Shown piece by piece: positions 8,042-16,419 of a DNA stretch of 64,000 nucleotides (its first letter is position 1; each line of letters starts with the position of its first letter). The DNA is from ZC4RG29 sp035304385 (GTDB lineage Bacteria > Bacteroidota > Bacteroidia > Cytophagales > Cyclobacteriaceae). The notes beneath the pieces are model-generated. The model was not told the DNA's origin. It worked only from the letters and a program-made list of their open reading frames with translations, and made no database searches. Location: NCBI GenBank assembly GCA_035304385.1, contig DATGQD010000043.1:31992-95991 (forward strand), read 5' to 3'. A program made the translations under genes and the position numbers.

Positions 8042-9721
8042 ATGGAAATAAACAAGTACAGCAAGACGTTGACGCAGGATCCGACATTGCCCGGAGCACA
8101 GGCAATGCTTTATGGTATCGGACTTACCGAAGCCGACATGAAAAAGGCACAGGTAGGTATAGTGAGCACGGGCTATGACGGCAATACGTGCAATATGCAT
8201 TTGAACGCACTGGCACAGGAAGTGAAGGCTGCGGTGTGGGAGAACGATTTGGTTGGGCTCACGTTCCACACGATTGGCGTGAGCGACGGGATGAGCAATG
8301 GCACGCTCGGCATGCGATATTCTTTGGTCAGCCGGGAGGTAATTGCCGATTCGATCGAAACGGTGTGCGGCGCGCAATATTACGATGGCCTCATCGCTGT
8401 AGTGGGATGCGACAAAAACATGCCCGGCGCATTGATGGCTATGGGTCGCCTCAACAGGCCCTCGATCATGCTGTACGGCGGCACTATCGCCGGTGGAAAC
8501 TGGAAAGGCAAAAAGCTCAACATTATTTCGGCATTCGAGGCGTTGGGGGAGCATATCTCCGGCAACATCACGCCGGAAGACTTCAAAGGAATCGTTCAGA
8601 ATTCCTGTCCCGGCGCCGGCGCCTGCGGGGGAATGTATACGGCGAATACCATGGCTGCCGCTATCGAGGCCATGGGTATGGCGCTGCCCTACTCATCGTC
8701 CAACCCCGCGCTCAGCGCGGAGAAATCGGAGGAAACCCGTGCGGCAGCGCGTGCCATTAAAGTACTCCTGGAACGCGACATCAAGCCTTCCGATATCATG
8801 ACACGCGAAGCTTTCGAGAATGCGATCACGGTGGTCATGGTTCTGGGCGGATCGACAAACGCGGTGCTTCACCTGATCGCGATGGCCAGGACGAGTGGCA
8901 TCGATATCGGACAGGACGACTTTCAACGCATCTCAGACAAGACGCCACTGCTGGCCGACCTCAAGCCCAGCGGAAAATACCTCATGGAAGATCTTCACCA
9001 GATCGGTGGCGTACCGCTGGTGATGAAATATCTGCTCGACAACGGCATGCTCAACGGAGATTGCCTGACGGTGACGGGCAAGACGCTTCGTGAAAATCTG
9101 GCCGATGTCCCTGCTATCGACTTTTCGTCGCAGGATATCATCCGGCCACTCGATCGCCCCATAAAGGCGACTGGCCACCTTCAAATCCTCTACGGGAACC
9201 TGGCGCCGGAAGGATCGGTTGCCAAGATTACCGGTAAGGAAGGCGACCGTTTTAAGGGTCCTGCCAGGGTTTTCAATGGTGAATTCGAATTGATCGACGG
9301 TGTGCAAAGCGGGAAAGTCAAGAAAGGTGACGTGGTCGTGATCCGCTACGTAGGGCCCAAGGGCGCTCCCGGTATGCCCGAAATGCTGAAACCTACTTCG
9401 GCGATCATGGGCGCAGGCCTGGGTGCGGGCGTCGCGTTGATCACGGATGGCCGCTTTTCAGGAGGCACTCACGGCTTTGTAGTGGGTCATATAACACCCG
9501 AAGCTTTTGATGGCGGAACGATCGCGTTAATTGAGGACGGAGATACTATCGAGATCGACGTTCAGAACCATCGCATCGATTTGCTGGTGGACGAGAGCAC
9601 CCTCGCCAAACGAAAGGCTGCATGGAAGCAGCCTCCATTGAACGCAAAGAATGGAATATTGTTAAAATATGCGAAACAAGTAAAAAATGCCGCCCATGGA
9701 TGCATTACTGACGAAAACTAA
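8042..9721 (+). CDS. ilvD: dihydroxy-acid dehydratase
   Basis: 559 residues, normal for the family. Dehydrates 2,3-dihydroxy-3-methyl-butanoate and -pentanoate to the keto acids of valine and isoleucine. The three Fe-S cluster cysteines are present: Cys50 in GNTCNMH, Cys123 in GCDKNMPG and Cys195 in GAGACGG. The C-terminal ITDGRFSGGTHG motif of the IlvD/Edd family is complete. The start ATG at 8042 has GAGGAG a few bases upstream. It overlaps the beginning of ilvB by 35 nt if ilvB starts at 9687, suggesting translational coupling. Confidence 0.97.
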   Translation: MEINKYSKTLTQDPTLPGAQAMLYGIGLTEADMKKAQVGIVSTGYDGNTCNMHLNALAQEVKAAVWENDLVGLTFHTIGVSDGMSNGTLGMRYSLVSREVIADSIETVCGAQYYDGLIAVVGCDKNMPGALMAMGRLNRPSIMLYGGTIAGGNWKGKKLNIISAFEALGEHISGNITPEDFKGIVQNSCPGAGACGGMYTANTMAAAIEAMGMALPYSSSNPALSAEKSEETRAAARAIKVLLERDIKPSDIMTREAFENAITVVMVLGGSTNAVLHLIAMARTSGIDIGQDDFQRISDKTPLLADLKPSGKYLMEDLHQIGGVPLVMKYLLDNGMLNGDCLTVTGKTLRENLADVPAIDFSSQDIIRPLDRPIKATGHLQILYGNLAPEGSVAKITGKEGDRFKGPARVFNGEFELIDGVQSGKVKKGDVVVIRYVGPKGAPGMPEMLKPTSAIMGAGLGAGVALITDGRFSGGTHGFVVGHITPEAFDGGTIALIEDGDTIEIDVQNHRIDLLVDESTLAKRKAAWKQPPLNAKNGILLKYAKQVKNAAHGCITDEN

Positions 9722-11471
9722 ATCCGGCACGGAACCAGCGGGAAAGGAAACGGGAGCCAAGATCTCAGGCGCTGAAGCGTTGCTTCGCTGCCTGGTGGCG
9801 GAAGGCGTGGAGACCATCTTTGGTTACCCCGGCGGCGCCATCATGCCGGTATACGATGCGCTGTACCACTACACCGACAGACTCAATCATATCCTGGTCC
9901 GGCATGAGCAGGGCGCTATCCATGCGGCGCAGGGATTTGCCCGCGTAACGGGAAAAACCGGTGTGGTGTTTGCCACCTCCGGTCCCGGTGCAACCAACCT
10001 GATCACAGGTCTTGCCGACGCGCTGATCGATTCGACGCCTGTCGTATGCATCACCGGGCAGGTGTTTGCCCACCTGCTGGGTACGGATGCGTTCCAGGAA
10101 ACCGACGTGGTCAACACCACAATACCGGTCACCAAGTGGAACGTTCAGGTAGCCGAAGCTAAGGACATCCCCTCCGCGGTATCGCGGGCGTTTTACATCG
10201 CTAACAGCGGACGCCCCGGACCCGTGCTTATCGATATCACAAAGAATGCTCAGAACGAACTGATCGAGTCGTTCACCTACGAGAAATGTACGGGCATCCG
10301 CACGTATCGCCCGAAGCCGACGCTGCAGATGTCGCAAGTGCAGGCTGCAGCGGAACTGATCAACCAGGCGAAACGTCCGTATATCCTGGCCGGGCAAGGG
10401 GTATTGCTTTCCGGGGCAACCGAAGAACTGAAGGCGCTCTCCGAAAAGGCCGGCATACCCGTAGCGTGTACGCTGCTGGGGCTGGGCAGTTTCCCGACCG
10501 ACCATCCCAATTACGTGGGCTTCCTCGGCATGCACGGAAACTATGGCCCGAACCTTAATACGAACGAGTGCGATGTACTCATCGGCATCGGCATGCGTTT
10601 CGACGACCGGGTAACGGGAAATGTTTCGCGTTACGCGCGCCAGGCTAAGGTCATCCACATAGAGATCGATAAGGCAGAGATCAGCAAGATCATAAAAGCC
10701 GATGTGCCGGTACATGCAGACGCGAAGGAGGCGCTCGCCGCACTCCTGCCACTGTGTAAGTCCGCGTCGCACCCGGAATGGCTCGAGAAGTTTCGTGAGC
10801 TCGACCGGATTGAAGATGAGAAGATCATCCAGAAGGAATGTCATCCCGACTGTGAGAAATTACTGATGGGTGAAGTCATTCACCATCTCTCGGAGATCAC
10901 GAAGGGAGAAGCCATACTGGTTACCGACGTGGGTCAGCACCAGATGACGGCTTCGCGGTACTACCGTTTCCGTCATCCGCTGACGAATGTTACTTCCGGA
11001 GGTGCAGGTACTATGGGCTTTGCCCTGCCTGCAGCTATCGGCGCCAAGGTGGCCCGTCCGGACAGGGAGGTTGTCGCAGTCATCGGCGACGGCGGCTACC
11101 AGATGACCATGCAGGAGTTGGGCACGATCCTCCAGTATAAGATTCCGGTGAAGATACTTGTGCTGAACAACAGCTTCCTGGGCATGGTACGCCAGTGGCA
11201 GCAGTTGTTCCATGAGAAGCGGTACTCCTGCACGGAGATGGTTAATCCTGACTTTGTAAAACTCGTTGAGGCATACGATATACCGGCACGAAGAGTGTCG
11301 CGCAGGGAGGACCTTGAAGCAGCCATGAAGGAATTGCTCAGCGCCAAGACGGCCAGCTTCCTTGAGGTAGTTGTGGGACGCGAAGACAACGTATTTCCCA
11401 TGGTGCCGGCGGGTGGCTGTGTTTCAGACGTCCTTCTTGAGCCGCCCTCAACTGTTCAGCAAAAGAAATAG
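9687..11471 (+). CDS. ilvB: acetolactate synthase large (catalytic) subunit
   Basis: 594 residues. ThDP- and FAD-dependent condensation of pyruvate with pyruvate or 2-ketobutyrate, the committed step of the pathway. Seen in order: FGYPGGAIMPVYDAL and VRHEQGAIHAAQGFAR with the ThDP-activating Glu, the central FAD-binding region (GMHGNYGPNLNTNECD), and the C-terminal ThDP motif GDGGYQMTMQELGTI ending in LNNSFLGMVRQWQ. Starts at 9687 or 9696 both overlap the end of ilvD; the first 25 residues are an unconserved, charged extension, so the start is uncertain. The regulatory subunit follows 20 nt downstream. Confidence 0.96.
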   Translation: MPPMDALLTKTKSGTEPAGKETGAKISGAEALLRCLVAEGVETIFGYPGGAIMPVYDALYHYTDRLNHILVRHEQGAIHAAQGFARVTGKTGVVFATSGPGATNLITGLADALIDSTPVVCITGQVFAHLLGTDAFQETDVVNTTIPVTKWNVQVAEAKDIPSAVSRAFYIANSGRPGPVLIDITKNAQNELIESFTYEKCTGIRTYRPKPTLQMSQVQAAAELINQAKRPYILAGQGVLLSGATEELKALSEKAGIPVACTLLGLGSFPTDHPNYVGFLGMHGNYGPNLNTNECDVLIGIGMRFDDRVTGNVSRYARQAKVIHIEIDKAEISKIIKADVPVHADAKEALAALLPLCKSASHPEWLEKFRELDRIEDEKIIQKECHPDCEKLLMGEVIHHLSEITKGEAILVTDVGQHQMTASRYYRFRHPLTNVTSGGAGTMGFALPAAIGAKVARPDREVVAVIGDGGYQMTMQELGTILQYKIPVKILVLNNSFLGMVRQWQQLFHEKRYSCTEMVNPDFVKLVEAYDIPARRVSRREDLEAAMKELLSAKTASFLEVVVGREDNVFPMVPAGGCVSDVLLEPPSTVQQKK

Positions 11472-11491
11472 TATAATTTTACCCGATTATC

Positions 11492-11815
11492 ATGAAGCAG
11501 GAATTCACGCTCGAAATCGCAGCCGATAATAACTTTTCGATCCTGAACCGGATCGTAAACGTGCTCAATCGCCGCCGCGTCCGGATCAAAAAACTCATCG
11601 CCCATGAAATGGAGGGCGACTTTTACCGGGGTGGAGCCGTTTTGCTCCTGTATACGACGGCCGAAATGATGGAGAAAGTCAAGCACCAGCTGGAAAAGCT
11701 GATAGAAGTCGAGTATGCCAACTTCACGGAAGGCGCCGACGCGTACTACGAACTCAGCGAGAAACAAGCCACTCGCGTTGCTTCGTCGCCTCGGTCGCGG
11801 GCCATGACGGCATAG
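11492..11815 (+). CDS. ilvN: acetolactate synthase small (regulatory) subunit
   Basis: 107 residues with a single N-terminal ACT domain (residues 3-75; FTLEIAADNNFSILNRIVNV opening). It is short like IlvM/IlvN, without the second domain of IlvH. Such subunits activate the catalytic subunit and confer valine feedback inhibition. The usual glycine-rich turn after the first strand reads ADNNFSILNR, so effector sensitivity should not be assumed. The last 20 residues are Ser/Arg/Ala-rich and look disordered. Placed between ilvB and ilvC. Confidence 0.85.
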   Translation: MKQEFTLEIAADNNFSILNRIVNVLNRRRVRIKKLIAHEMEGDFYRGGAVLLLYTTAEMMEKVKHQLEKLIEVEYANFTEGADAYYELSEKQATRVASSPRSRAMTA

Positions 11816-11863
11816 CAGTATAAGTTTTTTAAATCTACAATCATCACAAATTCAAAAACAACC

Positions 11864-12934
11864 ATGGCAAAGATCAACTTTGGCGGAGTCATCGAAGAAG
11901 TAGTAACCCGGGAAGAATTCCCGATGGAAAAAGCCCTCGACGCGTTGAAACAAGAAACTATCGCAATTATCGGATACGGCGTTCAGGGACCTGCACAATC
12001 ACTGAACCTCCGGGATAACGGATTCAATGTTATTGTAGGCCAACGCAAGGGCTCCAAGACGTGGGACAAAGCCGTAGAGCACGGATGGGTTCCCGGCGAA
12101 ACGCTTTTCGAAATTGAAGAGGCTGTCAAGCGCGGAACGATCATCCAGTTCCTTCTTTCGGATGCCGGACAGATCGCGCTCTGGCCCACCATCAAGCCGC
12201 ACCTTACGGCAGGAAAAACGCTTTACTTCTCGCACGGATTCGGAATTACCTTCAAGGATCAAACGGGTATCGTACCGCCGTCGGATATCGACGTCATCCT
12301 GGTAGCCCCTAAGGGTTCGGGAACTTCTGTACGCCGCCTGTTCCTTCAGGGTAAAGGCATCAATGCGAGCTACGCGATATTCCAGGATGCGACGGGCAAC
12401 GCTAAGAACAAAGCCATCGCACTCGGTATCGGTGTCGGCGCAGGGTACCTGTTTGAAACGGACTTCCAGAAAGAAGTATACTCTGACCTTACCGGTGAGC
12501 GCGGCACGCTGATGGGCGCCATCGCTGGAATCTTCGAAGCGCAATACGAGGTGCTGCGCGCCAACGGTCACTCACCGTCTGAAGCGTTCAACGAAACGGT
12601 TGAAGAACTGACGCAAAGCCTTATGCCACTCGTTGCGGAGAATGGTATGGACTGGATGTATGCCAACTGTTCGACGACAGCACAACGCGGTGCACTCGAC
12701 TGGAAGAAACGATTCAAAGAGGCTACGCTACCTGTGTTCAAGGAACTGTATCAAAGCGTGGCGACCGGAAAGGAAGCACAACGCACTATCGAAACATGCA
12801 GCAAGCCGGACTACCGCGAAAAGCTCGCCGAAGAACTGAAAGAGTTGCGCGAAAGCGAACTTTGGCAAGCAGGTGCGGCCGTGCGGAATCTGAGGCCGGA
12901 GAAGGCTACTGTCGAAGAAAGCATGATCAACTAA
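11864..12934 (+). CDS. ilvC: ketol-acid reductoisomerase
   Basis: 356 residues. Isomerises and reduces acetolactate or acetohydroxybutyrate with NADPH and Mg2+. The Rossmann motif is GYGVQG at residues 37-42, followed by LNLRDNG and GQRKGSKTWDKA. SHGFGITF and VLVAPKGSGTSVRRLF are the usual substrate-side motifs, and the C-terminal domain has metal-binding acids in SDLTGERGTLMGAI. The sequence style (PAQSLNLRDNG, APKGSGTSVR) resembles the KARI form of Bacteroidota and mitochondria rather than the E. coli long form. Its stop is 316 nt before leuC, with an attenuator-like leader in between. Confidence 0.95.
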   Translation: MAKINFGGVIEEVVTREEFPMEKALDALKQETIAIIGYGVQGPAQSLNLRDNGFNVIVGQRKGSKTWDKAVEHGWVPGETLFEIEEAVKRGTIIQFLLSDAGQIALWPTIKPHLTAGKTLYFSHGFGITFKDQTGIVPPSDIDVILVAPKGSGTSVRRLFLQGKGINASYAIFQDATGNAKNKAIALGIGVGAGYLFETDFQKEVYSDLTGERGTLMGAIAGIFEAQYEVLRANGHSPSEAFNETVEELTQSLMPLVAENGMDWMYANCSTTAQRGALDWKKRFKEATLPVFKELYQSVATGKEAQRTIETCSKPDYREKLAEELKELRESELWQAGAAVRNLRPEKATVEESMIN

Positions 12935-13050
12935 ACAGGTCGTCAGGTCGCCCTGTGATTTGAATCACAGGCACTAACAAGTGTACGTAAACACCAATTT
13001 TTTTGGACGTTTACTTTGAAGGACGGCACAAGTTTTATGATCTTCGTATT

Positions 13051-13092
13051 TTGGAAGGGTTGTTGATTCAACTGATCGTTCTTTCTTGCTGA
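13051..13092 (+). CDS. putative leuCDBA leader peptide
   Basis: The frame ending at TGA 13090-13092 reads ...ILEGLLIQLIVLSC: of the eight codons from 13060, seven are Leu, Ile or Val, four of them Leu. It precedes a strong terminator (13127-13172) ahead of leuC, and the terminator region is homologous to that of the ilv leader. No in-frame ATG exists after the upstream stop at 12988-12990; TTG at 13051 (13 residues) or 13003 (29 residues) are the possible starts, so the start is unsettled. Confidence 0.45.
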   Translation: MEGLLIQLIVLSC

Positions 13093-13126
13093 CGAACACC
13101 CGTGGGCCACGGCCCATGCGAAATAA

Positions 13127-13172
13127 AAGCCGCCTCGTGAACGGATTCCGACACGGGGCGGTTTCGTTTTTT
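13127..13172 (+). terminator. intrinsic terminator of the leu leader
   Basis: Stem of 13 pairs with two G-U (AAGCCGCCTCGTG, 13127-13139, with CACGGGGCGGTTT, 13152-13164), a 12-nt loop that can form a small inner hairpin, then CGTTTTTT. It lies between ilvC and leuC, 80 nt before leuC. An upstream palindromic segment (13100-13115) may take part in alternative folding, but I find no antiterminator as clear as in the ilv leader. Confidence 0.8.
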
Positions 13173-13180
13173 GACGCAGT

Positions 13181-13202
13181 GAACGAACTAACAGTTGTTA
13201 TA
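13181..13202 (+). repeat. 22-bp element shared by both leaders, copy 2
   Basis: GAACGAACTAACAGTTGTTA plus TA, 21 of 22 identical to 7082-7103, and at the same side of its terminator. Together with the matching CCGACAC(C)GGGGCGGTTT arms it shows that the two leader regions are related by duplication. Confidence 0.75.
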
Positions 13203-13251
13203 ACACCCGGTAAGAGTAATTTAAAAACCCATACCGATAGCGGTAAAGATA

Positions 13252-14661
13252 ATGAGCCAGAAACCAAAAACATTATTTGAAAAGATTTGGGATCTTCACG
13301 TGGTCAAGCAGCGTGAAGGCTATCCGGACGTCTTATACATAGACCGTCATTTTATCCACGAGGTGACCAGCCCGCAGGCGTTCGCAGGGCTCCGTAAGCG
13401 AGGCATTAAAGTCCTCAACCCCTCCCGGACGACCGCCACGGCGGACCATAACGTCCCCACGCTGAACCAGCACCTTCCTATCCGGGAAGAGCTCTCACGC
13501 CACCAGGTGGAGACGCTGAAAAAGAACTGCGAAGAGTTCGGCATTACGCTGTATGGCCTGGGCCATCCGTACCAGGGCATCGTACACATTATCGGCCCTG
13601 AACTTGGGCTGACCCTGCCCGGTATGACGATCGTATGTGGCGACAGCCACACCTCTACTCACGGTGCCTTTGGCGCGATCGCATTTGGTATAGGAACCAG
13701 CGAAGTTGAGCAGGTGCTGGCCACGCAGTGTATCCTTCAGCATCGTCCTAAAACCATGCGGATCGAGATCAACGGTACGCTGGGCAAGGGCGTCGTATCG
13801 AAAGACATCATCCTGTACATCATCTCCAGGATATCCGCGGGCGGAGCCACGGGCTATTTTGTTGAGTACGCCGGCGAGGCCATCCGCAGCCTGTCCATGG
13901 AGGCACGCATGACCATCTGTAACATGAGTATCGAGATGGGCGCACGCGGCGGTCTCATCGCACCCGATGACACGACCTTCGACTACATCCGTGGCCGGGA
14001 GTATGCCCCCCAGGGAGAGGAGTTCGAAAAACTGGTGGAACAATGGCGCGGACTCGCAACCGACGAAGGTGCGGAATATGATAAGGTGCTCCAATTCGAT
14101 GCCAGCGATATCGCACCCATGATCACCTACGGAACAAATCCCGGAATGGGGATCAAGATTACTGACCGCATCCCTACCGTTGAGGAACTCAAAGACATCA
14201 ATGAGCAAACTTCCTTCAGGAAGTCGCTCGAATATATGGGTCTTGAGCCCGGCATACCGTTGCTCGGCAGACCTGTTGATTACGTCTTCATCGGCAGCTG
14301 CACCAACGCACGCATCGAAGACCTGCGCATGGTGGCCAATATTGTCAAAGGAAAAAAGAAGGCCGGCAACGTAGAGGTCTGGATCGTCCCCGGCTCCAAG
14401 CAGGTGGAAGCCCAGGCCCGCGAAGAAGGACTCGATAAGATCTTTGAAGCGGCAGGCTTTCAGCTTCGCCAGCCGGGATGTTCGGCTTGCCTTGCGATGA
14501 ACGAGGACAAGATCCCTGCAGGCAAGTATTGTATCAGCACGTCAAACCGGAATTTCGAAGGACGCCAGGGTCCCAAATCGCGCACCTTCCTGGCCAGCCC
14601 CCTGATGGCAGCCGCAGCCGCCATCACAGGACGGGTAACCGACGTGCGAGAGTTGGTCTAG
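13252..14661 (+). CDS. leuC: 3-isopropylmalate dehydratase large subunit
   Basis: 469 residues, aconitase family. With LeuD it isomerises 2-isopropylmalate to 3-isopropylmalate. The [4Fe-4S] cysteines are Cys350 in GSCTNAR and Cys410 and Cys413 in GCSACLAMN. CGDSHTSTHGAFGAIAFGIG and SNRNFEGRQG are typical active-site segments. Start ATG at 13252 gives the standard N-terminus (TLFEKIWDLHVV). First gene of the leu half, after the second attenuator-like leader; leuD follows 25 nt on. Confidence 0.97.
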   Translation: MSQKPKTLFEKIWDLHVVKQREGYPDVLYIDRHFIHEVTSPQAFAGLRKRGIKVLNPSRTTATADHNVPTLNQHLPIREELSRHQVETLKKNCEEFGITLYGLGHPYQGIVHIIGPELGLTLPGMTIVCGDSHTSTHGAFGAIAFGIGTSEVEQVLATQCILQHRPKTMRIEINGTLGKGVVSKDIILYIISRISAGGATGYFVEYAGEAIRSLSMEARMTICNMSIEMGARGGLIAPDDTTFDYIRGREYAPQGEEFEKLVEQWRGLATDEGAEYDKVLQFDASDIAPMITYGTNPGMGIKITDRIPTVEELKDINEQTSFRKSLEYMGLEPGIPLLGRPVDYVFIGSCTNARIEDLRMVANIVKGKKKAGNVEVWIVPGSKQVEAQAREEGLDKIFEAAGFQLRQPGCSACLAMNEDKIPAGKYCISTSNRNFEGRQGPKSRTFLASPLMAAAAAITGRVTDVRELV

Positions 14662-14686
14662 CGACGTATAAACCACAACGAACAAA

Positions 14687-15277
14687 ATGAGCAAGGAAAA
14701 ATTCATAACCCTGAAAAGTACAGCAGTACCGCTGCCCATAGAAAATATCGACACCGACCAGATCATTCCCGCGCGCTTCCTTAAGGCTACGACGCGGGAA
14801 GGTTTTGGCGAAAACCTGTTCCGCGACTGGCGGTACGACAGCGACGGAAACCCGAAAGCAGATTTCGTCCTGAACGACTCGCGCTTTAAAGGCAAGATTC
14901 TCGTCGCGGGAAAAAACTTCGGTTGCGGTAGCAGCCGTGAGCACGCCGCCTGGGCGCTTGCCGATTTCGGCTTTCGCGTCGTGGTGTCGAGTTTCTTCGC
15001 AGACATCTTTAAGAATAACGCATTGAACAACGCGGTCCTGCCCGTGACCGTGTCGGACGAATTTCTTCACAAAGCACTGCAGAGCGTCGAAGCAGATCCG
15101 TCGACCGAAATAGCGGTAGACCTGGAAAGCCAGACGATCACCCTTGCAGACGGCTCTTCGGAAAAATTTGACATCAACCCCTACAAGAAGACCTGCCTGA
15201 TGAACGGGTACGACGACATCGACTACCTGCTCAGTCTGCGCGACGAAATACGAAACTACGAACTAACCCATTCGTGA
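14687..15277 (+). CDS. leuD: 3-isopropylmalate dehydratase small subunit
   Basis: 196 residues, the swivel domain partner of LeuC. Seen: IDTDQIIPARFLKATTREGFGENLFRDW in the N-terminal part (split motifs IDTDQIIPARF and FGENLFRDW) and GKNFGCGSSREHAAWAL with the substrate-contacting Ser-Ser-Arg. Length is usual for bacterial LeuD. Sits 10 nt before leuB. Confidence 0.96.
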   Translation: MSKEKFITLKSTAVPLPIENIDTDQIIPARFLKATTREGFGENLFRDWRYDSDGNPKADFVLNDSRFKGKILVAGKNFGCGSSREHAAWALADFGFRVVVSSFFADIFKNNALNNAVLPVTVSDEFLHKALQSVEADPSTEIAVDLESQTITLADGSSEKFDINPYKKTCLMNGYDDIDYLLSLRDEIRNYELTHS

Positions 15278-15287
15278 TCCGCTACCG

Positions 15288-16385
15288 ATGAAGAAACGCA
15301 TAACCATAGTACCCGGCGACGGGATTGGAAAGGAAGTAACAACCTGCGGCAAGAATGTACTGGACCATATCGCCCAGGCATTCGGACATGAGTTTGAGTA
15401 TAACTATGCCACCATCGGCCATGAGGCGATCGAATCTACCGGAGAAGCGCTCCCGGAAGATAGCCTGGCAACCATGCGAGAAGCCGACGCCATTCTCTTC
15501 GGTGCCGTAGGTCATCCCAAGTATGACAACGACCCGACGCTGAAAGTGCGGCCTGAACAGGGTCTGCTGAAGATGCGGAAGGAACTCGGGCTTTACGCCA
15601 ACCTGCGACCGATAAAACTGTTCGATGAATTGCTTAGCGCTTCCAGCATCAGACCCGAGGTGCTGAAAGGCGCCGACATTCTCTTCTTCAGAGAACTGAC
15701 GGGCGATGTGTACTTCGGAGAACGCGGAAGAAAAGACGATGGCAACACGGCCTACGACACGATGATCTATCATCGCTATGAAGTCGAGCGCATCGCACAC
15801 AAAGCCTTCAAGGCGGCACAGACACGCCGGAAGAAACTCACGTCGGTCGACAAGGCTAACGTACTGGAAAGTTCACGGCTCTGGCGCTCGGTCGTCCAGG
15901 AAATCGCGTCGCAATATCCCGACGTGGAAGTGGAGCATATGTTCGTAGATGCGGCCGCAATGAAACTGATCCAGAATCCCCGGAGTTTCGACGTGGTCGT
16001 AACAGGAAATCTGTTTGGCGACATTCTCACCGACGAGGCGTCGCAGATCGCCGGGTCGATGGGTATGCTCGCATCGGCATCTGTCGGAGACACGGTAGGA
16101 TTGTACGAGCCCATTCACGGAAGCGCACATGATATCACGGGGAAAGGAATAGCCAACCCGTTGGCTTCGATCCTTTCCGCTGCCCTGCTCCTGGATATCT
16201 CCTTCGGACTCAAGGAAGAGTCGGACTGCGTGATACGTGCCGTAGCGCAAGTGTTGAAAGACGGGTACCGGACGCGTGACATCGCCGATAGCGACACGCC
16301 TCAGGATAAAATCCTCGGCACAGACGCCATGGGCGACCAAATTTGCAAGAACATTCGCATGCTCGCTGCTGTGGACAGCGAATGA
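15288..16385 (+). CDS. leuB: 3-isopropylmalate dehydrogenase
   Basis: 365 residues, beta-decarboxylating dehydrogenase family. Oxidises and decarboxylates 3-isopropylmalate with NAD+ to 2-ketoisocaproate. Seen: VPGDGIGKEV at residues 7-16, LRPIKLF and RELTGDVYFG for substrate contacts, metal-binding acids in TGNLFGDILTDEASQI, and the NAD-binding PIHGSAHDITGKGIANP. The order leuC-leuD-leuB-leuA differs from the enterobacterial leuABCD order. The stop is 34 nt before the leuA start. Confidence 0.96.
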   Translation: MKKRITIVPGDGIGKEVTTCGKNVLDHIAQAFGHEFEYNYATIGHEAIESTGEALPEDSLATMREADAILFGAVGHPKYDNDPTLKVRPEQGLLKMRKELGLYANLRPIKLFDELLSASSIRPEVLKGADILFFRELTGDVYFGERGRKDDGNTAYDTMIYHRYEVERIAHKAFKAAQTRRKKLTSVDKANVLESSRLWRSVVQEIASQYPDVEVEHMFVDAAAMKLIQNPRSFDVVVTGNLFGDILTDEASQIAGSMGMLASASVGDTVGLYEPIHGSAHDITGKGIANPLASILSAALLLDISFGLKEESDCVIRAVAQVLKDGYRTRDIADSDTPQDKILGTDAMGDQICKNIRMLAAVDSE

Positions 16386-16419
16386 AATATTGTGTATCTT
16401 GAACCAAACACAAAACAGC

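Noticed and set aside
9765..10844. 359-residue antisense frame across ilvB
   Set aside because: It is on the strand opposite a certain gene, with no recognisable family and no promoter; long shadow frames are common where codon third positions are GC-rich.
16276..16419. Longer leuA start
   Set aside because: Would overlap leuB by 110 nt and adds non-conserved residues before the DTTLRDGEQ motif.
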